Shown: positions 25,411-36,800 of the stretch, piece after piece
How positions within the stretch are numbered: the stretch's first letter is position 1
Layout of the letters: each line of letters begins with the position of its first letter
From: Aurifilum marmelostoma
Taxonomy: Eukaryota; Ascomycota; Sordariomycetes; Diaporthales; Cryphonectriaceae
Reading direction: 5' to 3'
DNA length: 64,000 bases
NCBI GenBank assembly: GCA_027559495.1
Contig: JAMXSV010000003.1
Coordinates: 1,674,001-1,738,000, forward strand
Position numbers and translations under genes: made by a program
Notes under the pieces: model-generated
Told to the model about the DNA's origin: nothing
Seen by the model: only the letters and a program-made list of their open reading frames with translations
Databases searched by the model: none

Positions 25411-26640
25411 CCTACGACAAGAGAGAGAGAGAGGGGGTCTCGTCAGGAGCCCCTACCAATCACCAGCCGGTGGCACTCATCCTGCCTATGGATGATGCTA
25501 GTTCTCAAGAAAAGAGCCTATTGGAGCCCTCCATGTCCTATCGATGCCGGTATACCCGAGCGAGCACAGGCTGCGCCGGGGGGGGGGGAGAAAAGAGGAT
25601 GAGGGAGATATGGTGCCGATTTGGCCATCAAGGTAATGACGAGGCCTGGTCGGGGGGTAACAGAGACGGCAGCTAGAAAATGCAGAGAGCACCTTGACGG
25701 CCTCGACTGACCGACCCAGGCGACATCAACATCGGCATCTCCAAGGAGCGCCAGGCCGACCGTCCACGTATTTCGAGTCAGGACGCGCCGACGAGCTTCC
25801 TCTTTCCCTCGTGAGGCGTCGTGGTGCAACCAGGGACAAGCACACTCTTGCTGCAGGACGTTGGGGGGCGGAAGCGGCTCGGGGGGCCGCAGCACCTTCT
25901 CCAAAGGAAGGAGGGAGAGAGAGAGAGAATGGGGATGGATAGAGACGCCTGCAGCCTGCATGCAGTCCTGCAATGCAATGCAGCAGTGCATTTTCCACCC
26001 CACCCCCCTCCTGCCACGGACAGCCTGCTGCTGGTGCTGGCTGCTGTGCTAAAGATGGTTGGCGCGAAGCAACCTTGGAACAAGTACAGTAGTAAAATGC
26101 AAGTACACAAATCCCGACGGTGCGTTTTTCTGCTGGGGGGGGGGCGGCACCCTTGAGTGGGCGGGCGTGAGGCAAGAGAAAAAAGGGTGTGTGCAGCAGA
26201 TGAAAATGCAGGTCGGATCCTCCCTTGGGCGCATTAGCGAAGTACCGAGCCCTTTTCACACATCTCGGTCCACCTTTTTTTCCCCTCCCTCTCTCCCTCC
26301 TTCCATCCTTCCCTGCCACCCAGCCTGCTGTGCGTTTGGCCCCTTGTCGTCGTCGTCGTTGTCGTCCTGCATCGAGGGCCTGCGTCGGCCTCGCTGCATG
26401 TAGATCGCAAAGCAGTCTAGCGCATCAATACTCGCCCACGATGGGGTTGCAACCGTCTTGCCTCATCCTGCCTTTTGGCCCTTTGTTTCTCTACCCCCGG
26501 CTGCCTAGTCCTGGGGGTCACAGCAATTAACAGCTTTTTTATCTTTGGGGGCAGGCTAGGGTGGAAAAGATAAACGCCACAGCGTCTTCTGAGAGGACAG
26601 CAGGCCAACACACAAACTCCACCTTTTTACACACATTACA

Positions 26641-26659
26641 CACTCACTCACTCACTCAC
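26641..26659. repeat. (CACT)n microsatellite
   Basis: Four to five CACT units, followed by CACACGCACGCGCACACG-type alternating purine-pyrimidine DNA. Confidence 0.75.
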
Positions 26660-27685
26660 GCTCACACACGCACGCGCACACGACCACACCCCACCACCCT
26701 CTTTTTTCCCTCCCGCTCTAGTTCTGCTTCGTGCTAGTCACTCTCCCTTGGGCGGCTGGACAGATGATGTGGGGTCACCAGGACACCATCTCCATGGTCC
26801 AATGCCGCCCTGCTGTGCGTGTGCCCCATGTCCCTCTCGTGCGGTTTACTAGCCAGAGCAGAGAAGACTCTCGCGCGAGCCTACTGGTCTGCTGATGGGA
26901 TAGGCTGCAGGTGCGATACTGCGTTAAAACACACCATGTTCGGGACGAGGAGGGTGTGTGGCGATAGGAGAGAGGAGAGCAGCGAGAGGAGAAAACAGGC
27001 AGAGAGTGGGTGTTTTTTTTTTTTTTTTGATGTCGGCTGCATGAAACTGCAAGTTAGGTGAGGCTGAAGTGCCATCCTCCCTCTGTTTTCTTCCTTCCTC
27101 CCCCCACATACATGTAAGATGACTACGACGGTTGCACTGCATTGAGACACGGTCATCACAAGAGGCAAAATAAGAAAGAGAAAAAAAAACCCCTCGAAGG
27201 GCGCTGAGCGACGATCTTGCAACCCCGCGCCTGGTTGCCGTCGTGTCGTGGGCTGATGATGATGGCGCAGCATCTGATACGGGCCGTTGACGTCGCGATG
27301 GCCAACCAGTCGGAGACGGGGTGTGGTTGGGATGATGAAAGGGGCGACGCAGCCAAGAGGGCGACAGTCGCATCAGCGGCAGACTCGACCTATGCTGTCC
27401 TACCACACAATACAGAAAATTGTCCCCCCCCCTCCCCTCCATCATTCGCTGATCCGTTGCCGCGATGGCACGTTGTGTGGAAACGCCTGCATCACCCTTT
27501 TTCCCGTCGCCAGTAGGATTAGTTTGCATCAGGGAACCCGGTGCTGGATTGGCAAGCTAGATATGCAGACACACACACCACTGCGCATTACTGAACCGGG
27601 AATATCGAGTTTTGGATCGAGTGGTTCTGTCCGCCCCTGGCCTTGGCCATCCATAGGAGTGGTGGGATGTTTCTGGGGAGAGGGG

Positions 27686-27701
27686 CGGGGGGGGGGGGGG
27701 G
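27686..27701. repeat. G16 run
   Basis: Sixteen G in a row on the plus strand with further G clusters on both sides. A quadruplex is possible. No gene function can be attached. Confidence 0.8.
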
Positions 27702-30577
27702 CAGTGGGAGGCACGAACGAATTGCATCATGTCGTCAATCTTCTTATCTCGCAAGAATGAGGGAAGAAGAAGAAGAAGAAGAAAGTGAACCACTCATACC
27801 TCTCCTCCCACTCTCAACCGGGAAAGCCGAGGTTCCTGATGGATGGTGGTGGGTGGTTGTTCTTGTTGTTGTGACTGATCGTCGTCCTTGCGTTATCTTT
27901 TGGTGTCAAGGAAGGGTTTCATTGATGGATACCTCTCTGCAGATAGACTTCTCACCTAGCCTGTGGTTCTCTTAGTTTTACTTGTCATCGATGCCGAATC
28001 CGGCATCATCCTCTTTTGCAGTTCTCAGGCACGCCATCGCACCAGGCGACGACGAGGCGAGCCAAGAAGAGAAAAAAATAGCATTTTGACTTTTAGGCGC
28101 CGACCTGCGGGCGGGGCCAGATGGCTCAGCTGGCACGAGGAATGGTTTTTTTTCCTTCCTTCTTTTTCTTCTTCTTTTCTTTCTTCTTCCTGTCCCGGAA
28201 CATAAGAAATCTGTTCCAGCAGCAGAAAGGGGAGGCGAACCACGGATGCGGGAGTGAACCCTTCGCGAGATGATCGCAGCCCACTCTCGACGTAACGTCA
28301 AATTCTCGATGATCCTCCCCTGACATCTTCTCAAGATGGAAATGGATCGCGACCCCGGCGCGGACCGGAAGCTAGAAGGGGGGACCCTCAATGTCATAAC
28401 GATAATAACTCCCCCTACAACCCACGGACGGGAACGGACTGGCCACCCGTGGAAGTTCTCCGTTGTGGGTTTTTGTTTTCTCTTTCTTTCTTGCGTCTCT
28501 GGAGAAACCGGATCTCCTGCGCTGGCCGGGTGTTTGCGGAGAGACACAGACAGAGACAGGTAGAAGCACAGATGATGAGTCGACTCACCCAGATACCGCG
28601 TGATATTCATTAGATAGCGTCCGCGAAATTGGCAGCCCAGTACTGAGCTAGGTTCCTGGGGCTAGGCGCATTCCGTTGCAGTTCCAAGAGTGAATTTTCA
28701 GCAGCACCAGCAGCAGCAGCAGCACTATCAAAGCTATGTCTAGGCGGCGGGAAGACGCAAATTTAGCACTTGCTTGCCCAGCCCGACACTTTCTCTTCCC
28801 ACCAGCTTCAGGGACTTGCCACTAATGCAGGTCTGGATAGTTCGGATACACCCTTTGCGATGCTCTCGGTCTCGGTAACAAAGGATCTGGTAGAGGGAGA
28901 AAGAGAGAGAGAGAGAGAAGTGTTGTTTCCCATTTTCATGTGAACTCGAAGAGGAACTCCATTGCCAAAGCAAAGGGTCAAAGCAACAAAAAGGACCATT
29001 AGATACAATATACTATGTACTTGGTAATACAGCACATCTTGTGAAACAGGCCATCTGTTGGTCAATGTCTCTCGTTCCCCTCTGAATCAGCATTCCTGTT
29101 GAGCAGATGTGACTGTCAACAATAGTCACATGTATCGACCCCAACAGGCAAGATTATGCTGTTTTGTCTCTTATGTCCTGTGCTCTAGGGGAGCTTCGGT
29201 GTCTGATCAAGCTGGTTGGTGGTCAACAGTCCACAGCCCAGCTGACCAGACACGGCATGACATGTTTATGGGGTGCATGGCCTCTGAACAGACAAGCTAG
29301 ACGCCCACCAAAAGGCCAGCCTATCCATCCATCCGTCTTAGGGGCCCAGCCAGGCCAGGCCAGTCAGGCCACCACCAGACCAGGAACAGGAACGAGCACG
29401 AAACCGTATAGCAGCAACAACACCCAGGGCGACTGAGGCCGGGCCAGAGAGGCGGCGGCCTGAGGGTGACCTCCAGCTCCCGAGAAGGAGAGAGAGAGAG
29501 ATCAGCCAACAATAAGGCCAGAACATACATGCCACTGTGTCGAAATTTTCATCTCAGATGGTGTCTGCTACCAGCTGCAGGCCCGTGTGTACCTTACCTT
29601 ACCGTGCCAGAGCTGGTGCTGCCCTCCAAGGTCCTCAGAGCACGGATAGCTCCACCCCCTACCCATCACCTCCACCTCTGTCTCTGTCTCGAGAGCTCTC
29701 CACTTATACGTACTGCTCTGAGTACGGAGTACTTGGGTACACTTCCTGCTGTGGAGTCACCCGTAGCCTTGTGGACTCTGTGTGTGCTAGTACCACTTGT
29801 CGAGTTTCCCTCGTCACGCCCCCCCCCCAGAGGGCATAGTATTTTACACAGGGGGGGGTGTGGATGAGCTTCGTGTTAGACCCGCCCCTATATCATGCAT
29901 AGTAACCTTGGCGATGCTTGGAGCTTGTCACCTTGTGAAGCAGGCCTGGCGCCAGGGTGGCGAGGGAAAACTTAGCCCACTGGGGGCCCCCCTGGTGCAT
30001 GAGAGGGAAGTGTGAGTCTTCCTTTGAAAACTTTTCAGAGACACCCACCCTCTCTTTCCAAGAAATCTTGTACATCACACGCCCCCCCTGGCTGTTGCCC
30101 CTGTCCTTGCACTGAGCCAGGGTGCTCTGCTGCTACTCGGACTAGAACAGATAGAGACTAGTGGCTGGATGCAGAAGCAAGGCCTCCCCGGCTGTGGGCC
30201 TGACACCATGAGGGCTGCTGCTCTGCCTATGTCGCTCTCTCTTGATACAAATGCTCCTCCTACCCTTTCTCAACTCCTCACTTCCACCACGGCATCTGCT
30301 GGATATAATCACTCCGCTTTCGATTCTACACCTCCAACACTTGCGTTGCTGTCATACAATACCTTTTTAACTTCTTATACCCCTCTCAAGACAGACTTCT
30401 ATTCTCAACCTTCGCTCACCCTCGCAACTGCCTACCATCATCCTCGTCCACCCTCGACCGACCAGTCCTCCTCCACCCTTCTTCCACTTGCAACTTGACC
30501 GAGCTCACTCCGACACACACACACACACACACGCATATATATATACTCTCGTCTATCAAGACTTGAGTAACAGACGA

Positions 30578-30589
30578 ATGACCCAATAG
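30578..30589 (+). promoter_or_regulatory. Minimal upstream ORF before the Ecl1-type gene
   Basis: ATG ACC CAA TAG is a three-codon reading frame that ends 72 bp before the main ATG at 30,662. If it is inside the transcript, it could lower translation of the main frame. The leader has not been mapped, so its inclusion is inference. Confidence 0.4.
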
Positions 30590-30661
30590 AAGAAGGAGCC
30601 CCTTGGCCATCTTACGAACCACCACTTCACTACCACCACCCCAATATCCCCCTCCTTCAAG

Positions 30662-31117
30662 ATGTCTTCCTTCGATTGGGACCACTCCTACTGCCTCAAC
30701 TGCGACAAGCAGACTGATGGCACGACCTACTGCTCCGAGTCTTGCAGGCTCGCCGAGTATGAGCAGTCTGCTGCTCCCAGCACCGGCCCAAGCTCGCCTG
30801 CCTTCAGCGGGCCCAACTACCCTTGGACCTCCGCGAGGGCATCACCATCCGCCGGCCGCTTCTACCTGTCACCAGCCTACGACTTCAGCACTCAGTCGAC
30901 CTCTGCCCACCCGTCCTCGCAGCGTCGTGGCTCCCTGGCGCCACCACAGCGACTCCTGTCGCCCTCGAGCTCGCACGCCAGCCTGTGCTCCATGAGGAGC
31001 AGTTCGTCAGCCAACAGCGAGGCGGCCATGCAGCTGTCGGACGCTGCCAGGAGGGAACTTCACGCCTACGCGAGCTCCTTCGAGCACGCCCGTGCATCAC
31101 GCAGGCAATCCCACTAA
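30662..31117 (+). CDS. Ecl1-type (life-span regulatory factor domain) small protein
   Basis: A complete single-exon frame of 151 residues. The N-terminus FDWDHSYCLNCDKQTDGTTY continues CSESCRLAEYE, so Cys11, Cys14, Cys24 and Cys28 form a CxxC...CxxxC zinc-type cluster, as in the fungal Ecl1 family. In fission yeast these short proteins extend chronological life span and respond to nutrient and stress signals; that role is known for the family and is not shown here. The remainder (about residues 35-151) is Ser/Pro/Ala-rich and probably disordered, ending with a basic RASRRQSH. Codon third positions are mostly C or G, unlike the surrounding DNA, which supports real coding. It is the only confident gene in about 31 kb. 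The start follows a pyrimidine-rich leader (CTTCAAGATGTC). Confidence 0.8.
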   Translation: MSSFDWDHSYCLNCDKQTDGTTYCSESCRLAEYEQSAAPSTGPSSPAFSGPNYPWTSARASPSAGRFYLSPAYDFSTQSTSAHPSSQRRGSLAPPQRLLSPSSSHASLCSMRSSSSANSEAAMQLSDAARRELHAYASSFEHARASRRQSH

Positions 31118-33415
31118 ACACCTATCACCACGGTGACTCTTTTCCCTTCCTGCTGCCGAAGTGGATTCGCTTTTTCTTTTGCCGGTAGTGCCAAAGCTAC
31201 TGGCATAACCTCGTTTCCTTGATACCCCCCCACTACCGCACCCGCACACACACTCTTCAACGGCGCTTGGAGTACCACATCGGGATCGCAACATCGCATC
31301 ATATTACCGCTTTCATCATCTCTTCTCCCTTAACACTTCGGATCATCGGCGGGTACTTCTAGTCATTTCTGTTGTACCACACACAACACACACAAAAAAA
31401 GCATCAGTCGGAGCAAAGCATCATTAAAAAGTTTGGGACCATACACGGATCAGGGACAGGATATTTGATTTGGGCCTACTGGTGCGGGAGACTGGAGAAA
31501 TTTGGGCGTCAACAACAGGACTTGAGAACAGCTTGACTCATCAGAATGAGTGTTTATTATCTTCCCTTTTCTTTTTTCTTTTGTCTGATTCAAGGGAGGG
31601 TGTCCCACACATGGACGATTCTGGTTTTTTTTTTTTGGAACATGGACGAAACGCGGCAGTGCCCGCAATGATCGATCGTGATCGAAAGATGGGATTTCGT
31701 CACGACCGTGTCTATGACTGATGCCTAGGTATCCACAAGGAAGTGGATAGGCTACACCTGGGTGGGGTGGTTTTATGTGGTTCATCATGAAGCACTACTA
31801 TTCCACAGGGCTGAGGGAAGAGCCGAGATCGGGAGGGTGACTGGACTTGGGAAGAACACTCTCATGAGGATCGAAGGATGCTGTCAGGCAGACTTGGACC
31901 TTGTACACATAGCAATGTGGATAGCCTCTTCAAACGCATCCTCATTGTCTTGAGAGAAACAAAAATTCAATGAGAACAGTTTCATACCTCTCCACTGTTG
32001 TTTCCTCGGGATGTTCTCGTCCCCTCTTTACATGACGATGATAGCTGTGAAGCCGTGTGTATGACAATCAATTCACACACTACACTCTGCTTACTGGAAT
32101 GCTATTTGTTACTGACGACTCCCCGTGTCTACCCGTAATTCCAACAGGTCATTTCAGTCGAGGCTACTTTACAAAGAACGGGAAGTACACGTGGGGGGTC
32201 GAGGAATGATGACTCACCTCAGCATGCTTCTTTTTTTGTCCTCGTCTTTTTTTCCTTTCTTTTTTTCCCTTCTCACAGGCCCAACATGACAAGACAAGAA
32301 GGTGGAGAGGGGACAGAGACCCGCAATTGACGACGTCACTGGTCTCAGTTCACACACACACACACCCCCCCCCCCGGCCCCTCTCTCCCTCTGGCGTTCC
32401 ATGTGTTGCTATTCTGCTCTGGTAGGATTTTTCCCTGCTGCACGCGCGGGATATTGAATCCTGCTCCTCTAGCAAACAAACAATGCTCCCTGTGTGTGTG
32501 TGTGTGTCTTGGAATGGAGAGAATCCATCTACTACCTCCAAAGCGGGACTTTTCGGGAGGAAACACTTTGCAAACAAAAAGCTGCGCTGCATCATCCTTC
32601 TTTGTCGAGTGGTGGTATTTTTTTTTTTTACACCTCTAGCGTGTGCTTCAGTTTTTGGCGTCTCGCTCCTTTGTATGGACTTCTTTTCTTTTTGTGTTGG
32701 ACCCTTTCTGCTAGACTCTGTCTGGATCGGGTCACGGTCAACCCCTGGCCGGGGCTGAACAAAGAATTTCAAGCAGAGGAATCGGCACATACGTCTTCCC
32801 TGCCTCTCTCTCTCTCTCTCGCTTGATTTCTCGAACTCGGTAAAGTTCTAAATGGCGAAAGCGACGGGATGGGGCGGCAAGACATAGTTAGAGCGGGCGG
32901 CTCTGGAGGCTAAAAATGCTGCTGGACCATCCCCTCGGACGCCCAGTCCCAGAGACTTGGATCAGTGCTCGTCTTTGCTCCTTCCTCGTCGTTATTCTTC
33001 TCTTCCTCTTTCTTGTCCCTGCCTTTTATTGTATTTTTTTAATTTGTGTGTGTGTGTGTATGTGTGTATTTTTTTTGGTTTGTTTTGTGTATCTCCCTCT
33101 GGACATGCCAGTCCTTGTTTAACCCGAACACCATGCACATACACACAGTGAGGCAAAACACCCACCAGACGGGAGGGCGCGTTCAATGAATGGCCAAGCC
33201 TCACTCGGACCATACCATAACCATCTCAAGCGTTCCTCGACGGGCCCGTCTACTTTGTCCGGCCCCGGTGAGAGAAGGCTAAGGAGGACCCCGACTTGGT
33301 CACTAAGAAACGAGCAAAGTCCCCCCCCCCCCATATGCGGGGGGGGGGAGGGGAGGGGGCCATCACGCCGGCGACGGGTTGGAGGGACGGGATCTACTCG
33401 AGTCCGCTCCTCACA
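31118..33415. other. Downstream flank of the Ecl1-type gene
   Basis: The first 300 bp probably hold the 3' untranslated region (CT-rich, then CACACACAAAAAAAGCATC near 31,390). Beyond it are T runs at 31,626 and 32,230-32,265, a CA tract running into a C run at 32,350-32,376, and a GT tract at 33,045-33,066. No conserved gene or RNA was recognised. Open frames up to 146 codons (minus strand near 32.4-32.8 kb) are mainly translated repeats. Confidence 0.5.
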
Positions 33416-33862
33416 CTAATACCTTAAACCAAGGAGTAGGCGGCTGTTGTCTGGCGCCTTAGCATAGCAAAACCATACACGCTCCTGACGCTGGAGAGAT
33501 TTAAGCTCTCGTGCTAGGCCCACGTTCACCGGCGGTAGGTCGATGTTGTACGTGGAGCTGGGCAATGCGTTGAGCACGTTGTTGGGGGTGACTGTCGGCC
33601 CCCGCCCGTCTACTCTAGTATGCTGTGGTGGTCATGTTTAGTGTATATTTCTTGCACTTTGCTGGCACGGAATGCTGTTCACGGTCGTCATATTACTTGA
33701 TAGTGTTGTGATGAAGACTACGTTACAACACCTCGACAACAGCCCGCTCAGCTGATCCCGGACTAACAAAGGCCACCGGCCACCAGATACAGTCAACGAG
33801 CATTGAGGCATTATATCCTCATGGAGTGCCGGAAATGCAACGAACAAAGGGCGTGGACACAC
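33416..33862 (-). CDS. Possible small gene or gene relic, unrecognised
   Basis: On the minus strand a frame without ATG is open for 71 codons (33,631 down to the TAG at 33,416-33,418) and reads like real protein: NVLNALPSSTYNIDLPPVNV, ELKSLQRQERVWFCYAKAP, with codons favouring AAC, GAC, ATC and TAC. The frame upstream, from an ATG at 33,862, is the same frame but ends at a TAA (33,638-33,640) just before it. A 60-bp segment from GTGAAC to CCACAG (33,682-33,623) would, if spliced out, remove both intervening stops and join the two parts in phase, giving about 130 residues. The donor is weak and no family is recognised, so it may be a decayed gene or chance. Confidence 0.25.
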
Positions 33863-36800
33863 AACAAGCGTTCAGCCCCGTCCCAGGATAGGATGAATTC
33901 TCTGCTTCTCGAGATCTTCGATCTCGGCCATGCTGTGATGTGAGACCACACAGGCTGATGACACCACAAGCAGGAATTTCCATCAGCTTCCACGAGCCTA
34001 CTCCCTCTAAGGGCAAGGTTTTTTCGTCCCGCCCGCTGCTCAATGGGTGTTGCATCAAACTGAAGCGGTCATTACGTACCAGCGGCCAGCCTCACTGGCT
34101 GACTGGCCACGCCCGAACGGTTCGTACCACTGGCGGGGAGAGGGGGGGGGGGGCGTGAGATAATCGCGCCATTGCAATATCTGAGACAAGCACGCCTTTC
34201 TTCCACAAAGCCAATTGGGCGTTGACAAAGAAACCTGGCACGCCTGGATCGCAGAGAGGTCGACAGGCTAGAGTTAACAAAACAAGCCACGATTTGTTTG
34301 GGGGGTGGGAGGGGCGTGGGGGGAGTATGGGATCGACATTGTCGGCTTCGGAACACAGGGCGGATGGATGAGACCTTTTTTCCTACGCGCTCGACTACGG
34401 TACTTTGCCTCTCTCTTCCTTTTCGTGCCAGGCGTGTCCGGGACAATGAATAGAGTTTTGGGGTCCTTTTGCTTTTTGGCTAGAGCAAATAGACTCGGTC
34501 TAGGTCGTCAAGTTTCGTCGAGATAGGTGGGCAGTAGGGATATCCCTTTTGTCTGGTCGATCGGTGCGGGAGTATCCTTCGTTCGTCGCGCAGATCTGCT
34601 GCTGGCGTATATGTGTGTGCCACTCATATCATGACTTGTTGTTGACTTGTCTCTGGTCTTTGTTGCCCTGCTTCCTCACCGGTGGGCGTGGGACATTCCA
34701 GCACGGCTAAATCCTGGGTTTTAGCGATCGTCATTCTTGCTCTCTCCTTCCCCTCCGAGGGCGGGGATCGTAGAGAAGGACAAGGACAGGAGGGGCGTGT
34801 CTGTATTGCATGCCTTCCTCTGCCTTGTTTCATCCGAGTTGATGCGAGAGGCAAGAGCTCTCCAGCTTGCTTCTGAGAAGCTTGGATCTCAGAACGACCC
34901 CTACCTTGGAAGCATCCCTCCTCGCTCTTTCCTTCCTCCCTCATTCCCAGACCGGAGCAAAAGCAAGGCTACATTCAGCTTGTGGTTTCACAGCCAGCCC
35001 ACCACCCTGCTCACAACCCAGCTCACCCCGGCCTGACATGGCAAGGCAAGGCAAGGACCATCCCGCATTCCTCTCTACTTCAGTATGTGTTTACCTCCAT
35101 ATTCTGGTACATGGCATTTACCGACCCGGACAGCTCGGCACGAAAGCGAAGAGAGAAGACCTTCCAAGGCTCATCCTGCGAGAGGGAAGGCACTTTATCC
35201 CCCTGACCGCCCAGTTGTTCCTGGTATCATCGAAATGCAAAACGCAGGTCCCGCACTATCAAGTTTAGTAGGGCACTGACAGCGAGAGGTGTTAGTCTCA
35301 GGACACGGGACGAAGACGAGACGGGGCCTTGTAGCTTCATTGTAGGCAGGCCCTGGTCAGAACCAGCCAAGTCGGGACGGCTGCGATCGATCTCTAATCC
35401 TTCGCAGCATGTCATCTGTCTCCCCCCCTTTCTTGCTATAGTATACATAGTAAGTACTGTGTGTGATATGTAAGCAGAGGGAGGATCTGCAAGAGACAGA
35501 CGGGATAGACAGGGCCCCACGGACTGTCGGCTCTTGTTTGACACTTAAACTGCTACTATAGTATAATAAGCGAGGTCTCTCGGTGAATAAAGCATGTTAC
35601 AAGTAAGTCTGTCATGACCCTCTCGGCGTAATATCCAAACTGCACGTCTCCCTCTTCTCCTGTCTAGTCCTCTCGTGCCTTCCATAGTGACAGCTGCTAT
35701 AGCAGGCAAGCAAGGGAGAGAAAGAGCAAGGGAAAACCGTCACCTTTCAATGCGCCCCACAAGACTCCAAGTCTAGATGCTTGTGGGACCCGCGCGCGCG
35801 TGCCCAGAGTGGCTCTTTCCCTCTGGGAACACAGAGTACTGAGGCATCATCATGCACAAGTGACAAAGCATGCCAACTGCCAACGAAGCCGCTCCCGTCG
35901 GGGCTGGGATGAGAGAAGAATTTTTTCTCCTTCCCCGAGCAGGTCACTCGCTGCCTCAGGACCTGGACGAATCAGCGTACACCGTCAGGCGAGTGTCCTT
36001 TGCCCTTCATTCTCGGTCAAGAGCCTCTCGAGGTTTATTTCCCTCCCCCCCCTTTGGTCCAGACCTCAGTTGCCCAAGCCTTTTTCTTAATGCCTGTCTT
36101 TTCAACCAGGGGCGTGTACATAAAAATTTTCTCCCCCTCCTGCAAACTTGTTGTTTGTCTTAATATGAGGTCAGAAAAGCAACATGCCAGGATCTTCTAT
36201 ACCCACACACAAAAATCCTTGTACAGGAACTGGGCTGATGATGGAAAGTCTCTGTCGGCATTGCCTGACTGACTGTCTCCGCCTTGCCAGCAAGGGAGTA
36301 TGTCAACTCGGGCTCCTCTGAGGTACAGTCATGCCCGAAGCTCACGCTCTGACAGCGCACACTCACATTTTTTTACTATCGTTCTCCACCAGGCAAATGG
36401 AAAAAAAGGCAAATCAGGCGGCTGTTTCAACACAAGAATGGCACCATTCTTGGGAAAAGTTTCACACACCGCGTTAAAACTCCAAAGCCAACGGCCCCGT
36501 TTTCCCCCCATTCCCGTTCCCGCTTCGAAGAATTCGACGGGGATCCACCGGCCCCCACCCACTGAGGAGACCTTTTCCCCGTGATTTGATGCAAACGGTG
36601 GATAGAGAGGGACAGTAGGAGAGTTTAGGGGGTTAGGCAGGAGAGAGGACCTCCCAGGGCCCCTTCTCGCCCGTGCCGCGTGCAATCGGGAGCTTCGCCG
36701 GTGGATGGGAGCGGGCCACACGAAGAGCAATCACCACACCCACGACTTGCCCCGGACCCAGAGTCCCGGCCTGACCGGGCGGGTATCATCCACGTCTTGT

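Larger units (their letters stand above)
20001..30577. other. Gene-poor region, second part
   Basis: This is the upstream DNA of the Ecl1-type gene. No conserved protein or RNA gene was recognised. It has many long homopolymers, for example T20 at 22,253, A18 at 21,331, T near 27,014 and G16 at 27,686, plus CCAT repeats at 25,376-25,410 and ACTC repeats at 26,641. An open frame of 121 codons at 20,118-20,483 (+) is free of repeats but matches nothing known to me. From about 30,200 the DNA becomes CT- and CA-rich, which suits a promoter or leader of the gene at 30,662. Confidence 0.5.

Noticed and set aside
28100..28150. tRNA A-box-like ATGGCTCAGCTGG
   Set aside because: No anticodon stem or B-box follows; poly-T and C/T-rich DNA comes directly after.
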